Under the pieces are notes generated by a model. The model did no database searches. It was not told the origin of the DNA and saw nothing but the letters and a program-made list of their open reading frames with translations. 37,775 nt of DNA from Deltaproteobacteria bacterium (lineage in GTDB: Bacteria > Myxococcota_A > UBA9160 > UBA4427), in assembly GCA_029261835.1 (NCBI GenBank), contig JAJDAO010000080.1:1-37775 (forward strand), given 5' to 3'. How positions within the stretch are numbered: position 1 is the stretch's first letter; every line of letters starts with the position of its first letter. Shown piece after piece: positions 28,043 through 35,162 of the stretch. The position numbers were made by a program, and so were the translations under genes.

Positions 28043-28095
28043 AGCTATCTCATGGGCCCCGCGGACCCCCCGAGCCCGGGGTTCGTGAGATAGCT
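28043..28095. terminator. Bidirectional terminator between convergent genes
   Basis: AGCTATCTCATGGGCCCC at the left (28043-28060) pairs with GGGGTTCGTGAGATAGCT (28078-28095) with two mismatches, giving a stem of about 16 pairs. It serves the PilZ gene (ends 28020) and the minus-strand gene whose stop codon (28094-28096) lies in the arm. Confidence 0.75.
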
Positions 28096-29659
28096 AGGGA
28101 GTGGGCTCCTGCGGCGTCGTGGTCACGGTCACGAAGTCCTCGGCCAGCGCCTTCTTCTGCTTGCGCGCCAGACCGCGCGTACGGATTACCGAGCCCAGCC
28201 CGTCGCTCACCACCTCGTAGTGCACGCCGGCGATCTCGCGCATATCGGTCCTCAACCGTGGCGGCCTCTCCGTGAAGGCCGTGGCGTGGATCATCTCGAT
28301 ACCGAAAGGTGGCACTACCTCGAAGCTGTCCGGATACTCGACCATCTGGTTCACCTTGGTGGCATCAATGTAGTAGCCGTGATCGATGGGGACCTTGGCG
28401 CCGTTCTGCAAGACGTAGATCAGACGTATCCAGGCGGTCTGGTTGACCCGCATGTAGAGCTTCAGCTCCTCGTGCTCGCTGTAGAGCACGCCGCCACGGC
28501 CCCGATCGGTCCAGACCTCGAGTCGCAGATCCCCCGAAATCAGTCCCCCCTCTGCCAGAATCCGCTGATCGCGCAGGGCCGTCTCGAAGTTGACCGGCTT
28601 GATCTCGAGCCCGCTGGGCAGCGCCGAGAGTGCGAGGGCGCTCTCGGCGCTGCCCATCAGCCGACCGCTTACGACCTCGCTCACCGTCACGCTCAGACGC
28701 AGGTGTTCACCGCTCTCGAAGTAGACGCCGCGTACGGCGAGGTCGGGCGAAGGCCCCTCGCCGGGCTCGGCAGCCGCTGCTCGCGCCAGTGCTCGCTCGA
28801 GCTCGAGCCCCGCCCGGCGACCGAAGCGGCTCGATAAATTGGTCGTGCCATAGTTGAAGTGTGACACGCTGAGGCGACTGCGGTTGGAGACACCCTGGCG
28901 CGCGATCTGGGCCGCGAGGGCATCTGCCGCTTCGGCCAGACTGCGCGCGGGACGGCGCAAGATCGCCTCGATCTCAGCGTCGAGGCGGCGCGACGCCCCC
29001 GTGATCTCTTGCAGCGTCGAGGTATCCCCGCGCTTCTCGACGAGCAGCGCGTTCGCCACCGCGTCGTGTTGCAGGGCCTCGGCGATGGGACGCCGGCAGC
29101 TCTCGTACATGGCGAGGGCAGACGCTTTGCGCTCGGCCTGGGCCTCGAGTTCGGCCGCTGCGAGGCAGGCACGCAGCTCGCTCATCGCCCGATCGCGCTC
29201 GGCGCGGCGATGCCGTGCGCCAGCGCGGCGCTCGACCACTGCCAGCGCGTAGATGCGCCCCCATTTCCGCTCGATCTCGTAGTGGAGATTCGAGAGCTTC
29301 ACGTCCGTGGTCGAGCGCGTCACAGCGGCAACCCTGTAGCTGTACTCGCCATCCTCCTCCTGGCTGACGTCGCTCAGCTCGCTCTCGATCCGCACCGAGA
29401 TCAGCCTGGCGAGGTCGGCGGCCGCCGCCTGCTTCGCCTCCTCGAGGGCATTGTCCCCAGTCGCCATCGCGAAGCCCGTGACGTAGTCGCTGCGCGGGTA
29501 CTGGTCGCTCACGCCGCTTCGCTTCACCCAATCGGGCTTGGCCTCGGCGAGACCCGCGGCGGGCAACAGGCAGAACGAAAGCAACAGCCCGATCATCAGC
29601 CCACGCCAGTCGCGCTCTCCCAACACCCGCCAGCGCCGGTCGCAACACCCGCACATCAT
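28094..29659 (-). CDS. Exported LPP20-type protein with a DUF4384 domain
   Basis: The 521-residue protein has a signal peptide ending in 'GLAEA' (about residue 40). An LPP20-like domain follows ('PDWVKRSGV', 'YVTGFAMATGDNALEEAKQAA', 'ARLISVRIESELSDVSQE', about 42-145), then helical sequence with conserved Cys residues. The C-terminal DUF4384 region (about 380-480, 'LRLEVWTDRGRGGVLYSEHE' and 'LKLYMRVNQTAWIRLIYVLQ') ends in a short tail. ATG 29659 is used, with GGAGGAG nine bases upstream; a start at M22 would give a more ordinary signal peptide. The LPP20 and DUF4384 families are envelope-associated with poorly known roles. It is divergent from two further LPP20-type genes and probably belongs with them functionally. 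Confidence 0.87.
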   Translation of the reverse strand: MMCGCCDRRWRVLGERDWRGLMIGLLLSFCLLPAAGLAEAKPDWVKRSGVSDQYPRSDYVTGFAMATGDNALEEAKQAAAADLARLISVRIESELSDVSQEEDGEYSYRVAAVTRSTTDVKLSNLHYEIERKWGRIYALAVVERRAGARHRRAERDRAMSELRACLAAAELEAQAERKASALAMYESCRRPIAEALQHDAVANALLVEKRGDTSTLQEITGASRRLDAEIEAILRRPARSLAEAADALAAQIARQGVSNRSRLSVSHFNYGTTNLSSRFGRRAGLELERALARAAAAEPGEGPSPDLAVRGVYFESGEHLRLSVTVSEVVSGRLMGSAESALALSALPSGLEIKPVNFETALRDQRILAEGGLISGDLRLEVWTDRGRGGVLYSEHEELKLYMRVNQTAWIRLIYVLQNGAKVPIDHGYYIDATKVNQMVEYPDSFEVVPPFGIEMIHATAFTERPPRLRTDMREIAGVHYEVVSDGLGSVIRTRGLARKQKKALAEDFVTVTTTPQEPTP

Positions 29660-30041
29660 GTGGGGAATCTCCTCCGCCGGAGCCCGTAAAGGCTCCTCGC
29701 CAGTCTCCTACCGCCGCTCATTTGTGCCAGCGTCCCCCGCTTCGGCACCCGTGCGGCCACTTCCTATTGGTGCCCGGAGCGACCTCACGGGTTTCTCGCC
29801 ATCGGCGGCGGGCTCCCCCGGAACCTTCGTCGCCGATCGCGACACCCACTTACCAACCCACGGAGATGGTTTTGTCACGACAGAGCATAACAGGAGCCGC
29901 CTTCGGGTTATCATGCGTTGCCCGCTCGAGGGCCCGTAACTCGAAACGGCACACCCCAGACGCGCGGCGCGTCCAAAGGGGCTGGTAGCCCACCGCCCGA
30001 GGCAGACCGCGAGACGGTCTCTACGAAGATGGAGAGCCAAC
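29660..30041. promoter_or_regulatory. Divergent intergenic region of the LPP20 cluster
   Basis: This 382-base gap separates the minus-strand LPP20/DUF4384 gene from the plus-strand LPP20 pair, so it must carry promoters in both directions. I see no convincing -10/-35 pair, operator repeat or small gene. GGAGAG before ATG 30042 is the plus-strand Shine-Dalgarno. Confidence 0.5.
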
Positions 30042-30629
30042 ATGCGCTATTCGATCGATAAGTCGCGAATCCTCCTGACCGGTGTCTTGATTGCCGTTGT
30101 CTCTGCGGTCGCCTGCGGCGGAAGCGGGCCCGAGGACCCGGCCGGTGAGTTTGCCGGTGCGCCCGACTGGGTGCTGAAGGGATGTAGCGCCTATTGGGGC
30201 GACGACGATGGCGCGCGCGTCTGCGGCGTCGGCTCAGTCGCGGGCACGAAGAACGTCTCGCTCGCACGCACCGCTGCCATCGGCCGTGCGAGGACCGAGA
30301 TCGCACGAAGCCTCGAGACCAAGGTCAAGGCGATGCTGAAAGACTACCAAGCCACGACCACCGGCGGCGAGGAGTTCGGCACCGCGGCGGCTGATGAGCA
30401 ACACATCGAGGACGTCAGCAAACAAGTCAGCCAGATTACGCTGAGTGGCACGACACTGCAGGATTCCTGGGTCTCCTCGAGCAATACGCTCTACGTGCTG
30501 GTCGCACTGGACGTCGAGACCTTCAACGACTCGATGAGCCGCATGAGCAACCTCTCCGAGACCATTCGCAAGGCCGTGCAAGAGAGGTCACGCGCCGCAT
30601 TCGAAGAGCTGGATGAAGAGACCCGGTAA
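30042..30629 (+). CDS. LPP20-family lipoprotein
   Basis: The 195-residue protein has a hydrophobic signal (about 9-24) ending in a lipobox, V-A-C25-G-G, so it is a predicted lipoprotein. The mature part matches the LPP20 layout: 'APDWVLKGC', then 'GVGSVAGTKNVSLARTAAIG', 'RARTEIARSLETKVKAML' and the 'VSQITLSGTTLQDSWVSS' and 'LYVLVALDVETF' strands. LPP20-like proteins sit at the outer membrane and are linked to flagellar or peptidoglycan-synthase cofactors in some bacteria. The role here is not known. GGAGAG precedes ATG 30042 by five bases. The next gene starts 17 bases before its stop, so the two are an operon. Confidence 0.9.
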   Translation: MRYSIDKSRILLTGVLIAVVSAVACGGSGPEDPAGEFAGAPDWVLKGCSAYWGDDDGARVCGVGSVAGTKNVSLARTAAIGRARTEIARSLETKVKAMLKDYQATTTGGEEFGTAAADEQHIEDVSKQVSQITLSGTTLQDSWVSSSNTLYVLVALDVETFNDSMSRMSNLSETIRKAVQERSRAAFEELDEETR

Positions 30630-31404
30630 CACACGGGCTACCAAACGTCTGCTGCAGGGCTCCGCGCCGCTCCTGGCCGGAGCCCTGCTCGCATGTGCGA
30701 GCGCTGGAGAAGCGCCCGACCCTGCCCGCCTCGTGAGCTGGCTGCAGAGACCACCGGCGGGCTGCGCGGTCGGCTTCTCCGGGCCGACCCTCCACCCCGG
30801 GCACGCCATCCGGCAAGCGCGCAGGAGCGCCCTCGAGAACCTCGCGGCCGAGCACCTGGGCGTACGCGTCGCGAGCGAGTTCCGCACGAGCGGCGAGACC
30901 GGTCGCGAGGCCACGTTTCAAGAGATTTCCGGCACCATCGCCAACAGCCGAATCGCCGCAATGGCATCGGGCACCGATCCCAGCGGTCGCGGCGATCGCG
31001 AGCTGCGTGAGGTCTACGCCCTGGCCTGCCCCGCCGAGGTCGAAACGACCGGCATTGCCAGACCCGACTTCCCCGAGTGGATTCTCAACATCCCGAGCCA
31101 GCACGGCCGCATCTGTGTGCCCGGCGCGGGCGGGCCCACACGCGACCCCCGCGAGCAGCCCGACGCAGCCCTGCGCGACGGTCGAAATGCACTGGCGCAC
31201 GCGCTCGAGAGCCAAATCCGCCGACGCAGTCTCGACGAGGGCCGGGGCCTTGCCCGCGTGCACTCCGAGACCGACAGCACAGAGCGTGCGCGGGCCATGG
31301 CGGAGAAGATCGACCACCTCAGCGAGAGCTGGCTGGACCGCGAAGGCCGCGGGCCGCTGGGCATCCCCGGCGTTCTCTACGGGCTGGTATGCAGTCCGGA
31401 GTGA
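30613..31404 (+). CDS. Putative LPP20-like lipoprotein
   Basis: The 263-residue protein overlaps the previous gene by 17 bases. Its signal ends in A-L-L-A-C28, a good lipobox. The mature region repeats an LPP20-like pattern twice: 'GCAVGFSGPTLHPGHAIRQ' and 'ARRSALENLAAEHLGVRV', then 'ILNIPSQHGRICVPGAGGPT' and 'ALRDGRNALAHALESQI'. It therefore looks like a divergent duplicated or two-domain member. Two Cys residues in mature strands (Cys-Pro and Ile-Cys-Val) could pair. It is probably partner to the upstream lipoprotein and the divergent DUF4384 protein. No closer functional assignment is possible. Confidence 0.78.
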   Translation: MKRPGNTRATKRLLQGSAPLLAGALLACASAGEAPDPARLVSWLQRPPAGCAVGFSGPTLHPGHAIRQARRSALENLAAEHLGVRVASEFRTSGETGREATFQEISGTIANSRIAAMASGTDPSGRGDRELREVYALACPAEVETTGIARPDFPEWILNIPSQHGRICVPGAGGPTRDPREQPDAALRDGRNALAHALESQIRRRSLDEGRGLARVHSETDSTERARAMAEKIDHLSESWLDREGRGPLGIPGVLYGLVCSPE

Positions 31405-31432
31405 AGCGGGTGAGCTTGCGAGACGGCGCACC

Positions 31433-31489
31433 GAGAGCCTGACGCAAGACTGAGCGGCGCGTCCAGCCCCGGTCTTGCGTCAGGCTCTC
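31433..31489. terminator. Bidirectional terminator with a perfect 18-bp stem
   Basis: GAGAGCCTGACGCAAGAC (31433-31450) is the exact reverse complement of 31472-31489, around a 21-base loop. It lies between the lipoprotein gene (ends 31404) and the stop codon of the minus-strand TorD-like gene (31488-31490), which overlaps the arm. It should terminate both units, although T runs are absent. Confidence 0.75.
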
Positions 31490-32228
31490 AGTGTGCCGTC
31501 GTCACGCCTGAGCTCGCCTTGCCCTTGGGCACGCCGCCCTCGAGCTTGACGAGGTGTGCCAGGTCGGCCTCGAGGAAGCGCTCGATGCTGCGCACGATCT
31601 CGAGGAAGAAGCGCATCGGCTTCTCCTTCTCCACGCGGCCCCGGAGCTGCGGGATCCAGCGACCGGGATTTCGCGCCAGGAAGTCGCGCTGGGCTCGGCG
31701 ATAGGCTCCGGCGTCCTCACCGCTCTCGAGCGTCTCGGCCTCGCGGAACGCGAGGAAGTGTAGGAACTCGAACTGAGTGGTGATGTGATCCGGCAGCTCG
31801 TGGGGTTCCTGCGAGATCGTGAGGCCGAAGTGATTGTAGAAGCGGACCGCCTCTTCCATCGTCTTCATACGCGCCCCGCCGTAGAGCCCGCCGTAGAGTG
31901 GGCAGGGCGGGCCGGAGGCGCCGACGTCGAAGAGCCGGCTGTACTCGACGGCGAGGTCGTCGGTCTCACCCGCGTCTTGCAGAGCCTCCCAGTCACGGCC
32001 GTCGAGCAGCGCGGGATCGACGGCCTCGAGAATCTCGCGCAGTGCCCGGGCCAGCTCACCACCGCGGATGTCCTCGGCAAACTGATCGTCGGGATACTCG
32101 AAGACCTGCGCGAAGGCACCGTAAGCGCGGCTGCGCGCGGCGGCCCGCAGGGCATCGGGGTTCGTCAGGGCGTCGAGGACCTCCGGCTCCGGGGGCGCTC
32201 CCTGGCTCTCCTCGCTCTCCTCACTCAC
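31488..32228 (-). CDS. TorD/DmsD-family molybdoenzyme chaperone
   Basis: The 246-residue, largely helical protein has the TorD-type signature 'EPHELPDHITTQFEFLHFLA' (about 140-160) and 'PCPLYGGLYGG' before it. GTG 32228 follows AAGGGGAAGG-like sequence at seven bases and gives an acidic Ser/Glu-rich start. Such chaperones bind the Tat leader and the apo-catalytic subunit, hold it during molybdenum-cofactor insertion and release it for export. It is the last gene of the operon, 24 bases after the second catalytic subunit, and matches the 'D' subunit of type II DMSO-reductase operons. Its client is one or both adjacent enzymes. Confidence 0.92.
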   Translation of the reverse strand: MSEESEESQGAPPEPEVLDALTNPDALRAAARSRAYGAFAQVFEYPDDQFAEDIRGGELARALREILEAVDPALLDGRDWEALQDAGETDDLAVEYSRLFDVGASGPPCPLYGGLYGGARMKTMEEAVRFYNHFGLTISQEPHELPDHITTQFEFLHFLAFREAETLESGEDAGAYRRAQRDFLARNPGRWIPQLRGRVEKEKPMRFFLEIVRSIERFLEADLAHLVKLEGGVPKGKASSGVTTAH

Positions 32229-32252
32229 TCTGTCACCCCTTCCCTTCTCGAG

Positions 32253-35162
32253 CTACGCCCGCTCGACCTCGACGGTCCCGCCGCGCGGCGCGTGACTCGG
32301 CGCGCCATAGATCATGCGGTAGTGGATCTGCCCGTACCCACCGGCCAGGTGCAAGGCCTTCCAGGGCGCCGCCACCGGCTCCGCCTGCCCCTTCCAGTTC
32401 TTGAACTGGTACGGCTCCCAGGCATGATACATCACGAGCTGACCCGGCTGCACGGAGGCAGCCACTTTGGCCACGGCTTCGAATTCGCCGTTGTCGTTGT
32501 AGACCCGGATGCGGTCGCCGTCCGCCAAGCCACGGCTCCCGGCGTCGGCGCTCGAGATCCAGCAAGCGGGCTCGCCCCGCTGTAGCCGCAGCATCAGAGC
32601 GGAATCGCGCCAGGTGGCGTGGATCGACCAACGGGTGTGGCCCCCCGTCAGGCGCAGGGGGTAGTCGCCGCCGGCCTTGGGAGCCTCTTTGTGCACCGGC
32701 AGCCGCTCGCCCACCTCCTCGTACCAGGGATGGTCGATCAGAAACTGCTGCCGGCCGCTGAAGGTCGGCCAGACCTTCTTCTTCTCGATGAAGTCGGCAT
32801 GGGGATACAGGGTGCGGCCCGGCTGATAGTCGGTCGCCACCGAGTAGAGGGGATTGGGGTCGCCCTTGACGTCGACGATCGGCGCGAGCCCGGTCTTCGA
32901 AGCCTCCTCGAACGATATCCCGCCAGTCGAGCGCGTGTTGGCCAACATGTAGTCGAGCGCACCCTTGGGATCGCTCTCGTTGAACTCGCCGTTGCGGGTC
33001 CAGTTCTCGTATACGGTGGATAGATCCGCCGTGCCATTGCCCGAGCCGTCCAGCACCTCGGCCGCACCGCGGGCTCGGGCGAGTTCCTGAATCTTCTTTG
33101 CCAATAGGCCGAAGATCTCCCACTCCGGTTTGGATTCGCCAAGCGGCTCGACCGCCTTCTCGCACATCACCAGGTAGGGGAGATAGGCCTGCGAGTACTT
33201 GATCGAATCTCGCTCGTAGTAGCCGGCCGTCGGCAGGATGTAGTCCGCCTGCCGACCGGTCGTGCTGACTTTGAAGTTCACGTCGACGATCATGTCCAGC
33301 TTGGGCCATAGGTGCTTGCGCGCATACTGGGGCGAAGGCCAACGGCGCAGCGGATTCGGACCGGTGAAGATGAAGACCTTCGGGTCGACACCGGGAGCCG
33401 GCCGAATCGGGATCCAGCCCTTCTCGATCGACTCCTTCATATAGGCCGAAGTCGGACGCGGCACCGCCGGATCCTGCCACTCGGGCTTGTCCCAGATCTC
33501 GCTGTAGCCCGCGTGCACATAGAGCCAGGGCATGAGCGGCGTATTGGCACGCTGCGGCGTCGAATCCTGCATCAGCTCCGCCAACTCGCGCCAATCCAGA
33601 CCACCGCGCGCCATGCGCAAGAGGGCCTTCAGCCGGAGCGAGACCGACAGCGTGTCCCGCGTGCCCGCGAGGTCATCGAAGCCCTCCACCGGCCACCACG
33701 AGGCCACCCGCAGCCCACCACCCGTCTTGCCCTGGTTGCCGGTGAGCGCCATCAGCAGGATCTTCGCGCGCTGGAAGAGATCGCTGTGGTAGTGCTTGCA
33801 GGCGCCCCACGACGAGTAGATCATGGCCTTCGGCGCGGCTGCCAGCTCGCGCGCAAAGCGGCGAATCGTGCCCGCCGAGACACCCGTGATCGCCGCTGCC
33901 TGCTCCGGAGTATTGTCGGCGTCCAGGCGCTCGCCGAAGCTCTGCATGAGCGGCCGCACCGAAACCTGCGAGCCGTCGGCGAGCTTCACCTCGTAGCGGC
34001 CGGAGAGCGCCGGTCGCAGATCGCCGAGCGCGATGGTACGGCCGCCCTCGCCCTGACAGCCCGGCACGCGGGCAAGCTGGTCTGCCGCCTCGTCCCAGTA
34101 GTAGAGCATCTCTTCGTTCCCACCCTTGCGCAGATCGGACTCGCGCAGGTAGCGGCCGTTATCGTCGCGTACCAGGATGGGGAGATCCGTTTGCTCCCGG
34201 ACGTACTCCTCGTTGTGCAACCGCTCCGTGAGAATCACCTGGGCCATCGCCAGAGCGAGCGCGGCGTCGGTTCCGACGCGCGGGTTGAGCCAGTAGTCGG
34301 CGTGCACGGCGCTGGCGCTGTACTCGGGCGAGATCACCGCGAGCTTGGCGCCGCGGTAGCGCGCCTCGTGCATGAAATGGACCTCGGGAATCCGCGTGTA
34401 AGCCGGGTTTCCGACCCAGACGATGATGAAGTCGGACTTGAACCAGTCGTCCGAGGTTCCCTCGCAGTTGTACATGCCCCACGTCTGCACCGCGCCCATC
34501 GGCATGTCACCGACGCCCGCCCAGGAATCGATGGTGGTGGCGCCCAGCGCGTTGAACAGACGCATCTCACCGGCCGTATCGGGACCGAAGTCGATGTTGG
34601 TGGTGCCGTGGTCGTAGACGACCGTGCCGGTGCCCGAAGCCAGCGAGGTGTCGATGATCGAGTTGGCGATCTCCGTCAGGGCATCGTCCCAGGACGCACG
34701 CCTCCACTCCCCCGAGCCCCGCTCGCCGACGCGCCGCAGCGGGTAGCGCACACGCGACGCCTCGTACATGAGGTCGGTGTAGCAGCCCCCCTTCTGGCAG
34801 CCACGCGGGTTGAAGTCCGGCACGCCCTCCTCGACCTGCTCGTAGATCGCGTTCTGCTCCTCCCGCCAGGCGATGCCGTCCTTGACGAAGATGTTCCATG
34901 AACAGGTCGAGATGCAGTTCGCCCGGGTGTGGGAGCTGTGCACGACCTTGTCCCACTTCCAGCGCTCCCGATAGATGTCGCTGAAGTCCCCGTATTGGAT
35001 GACCTCGGCCAGCATCCTGGCGGGCTCGGGCAGCACGCGCCCGCCCGAAGGTCGTGGCCGCTGGCTCAGGTGGCAGAGTCCGAGCCCCAGCGCACCCGCA
35101 CCGACTCCGGCCCCAACGATGAACATTCTGCGTGAAATCCCCGAAGAACCGGACTTGCTCAT
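32253..35162 (-). CDS. Tat-exported molybdopterin oxidoreductase catalytic subunit (type II DMSO reductase family), second copy
   Basis: The 969-residue protein begins with a Tat leader, S-R11-R12-M-F-I-V-G and a hydrophobic stretch. The iron-sulfur FS0 region has H78, C83, C87 and C122 in 'NPRGCQKGGC'. A likely Mo-ligand Asp, D219, lies in 'GDMPMGAVQTWG', as in NarG and ethylbenzene-dehydrogenase alpha subunits. The C-terminal domain has 'GGDYPLRLTGGHTRWSIH' and 'WRDSALMLRLQRGEP'. The substrate may be nitrate, (per)chlorate, selenate or a hydrocarbon/steroid C-H bond; the sequence does not decide. H78 is five, not four, residues before C83, unlike NarG. Its ATG overlaps the stop of the paralogue upstream as ATGA, so translation is coupled. 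No beta or gamma subunit gene is visible downstream. Confidence 0.93.
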   Translation of the reverse strand: MSKSGSSGISRRMFIVGAGVGAGALGLGLCHLSQRPRPSGGRVLPEPARMLAEVIQYGDFSDIYRERWKWDKVVHSSHTRANCISTCSWNIFVKDGIAWREEQNAIYEQVEEGVPDFNPRGCQKGGCYTDLMYEASRVRYPLRRVGERGSGEWRRASWDDALTEIANSIIDTSLASGTGTVVYDHGTTNIDFGPDTAGEMRLFNALGATTIDSWAGVGDMPMGAVQTWGMYNCEGTSDDWFKSDFIIVWVGNPAYTRIPEVHFMHEARYRGAKLAVISPEYSASAVHADYWLNPRVGTDAALALAMAQVILTERLHNEEYVREQTDLPILVRDDNGRYLRESDLRKGGNEEMLYYWDEAADQLARVPGCQGEGGRTIALGDLRPALSGRYEVKLADGSQVSVRPLMQSFGERLDADNTPEQAAAITGVSAGTIRRFARELAAAPKAMIYSSWGACKHYHSDLFQRAKILLMALTGNQGKTGGGLRVASWWPVEGFDDLAGTRDTLSVSLRLKALLRMARGGLDWRELAELMQDSTPQRANTPLMPWLYVHAGYSEIWDKPEWQDPAVPRPTSAYMKESIEKGWIPIRPAPGVDPKVFIFTGPNPLRRWPSPQYARKHLWPKLDMIVDVNFKVSTTGRQADYILPTAGYYERDSIKYSQAYLPYLVMCEKAVEPLGESKPEWEIFGLLAKKIQELARARGAAEVLDGSGNGTADLSTVYENWTRNGEFNESDPKGALDYMLANTRSTGGISFEEASKTGLAPIVDVKGDPNPLYSVATDYQPGRTLYPHADFIEKKKVWPTFSGRQQFLIDHPWYEEVGERLPVHKEAPKAGGDYPLRLTGGHTRWSIHATWRDSALMLRLQRGEPACWISSADAGSRGLADGDRIRVYNDNGEFEAVAKVAASVQPGQLVMYHAWEPYQFKNWKGQAEPVAAPWKALHLAGGYGQIHYRMIYGAPSHAPRGGTVEVERA

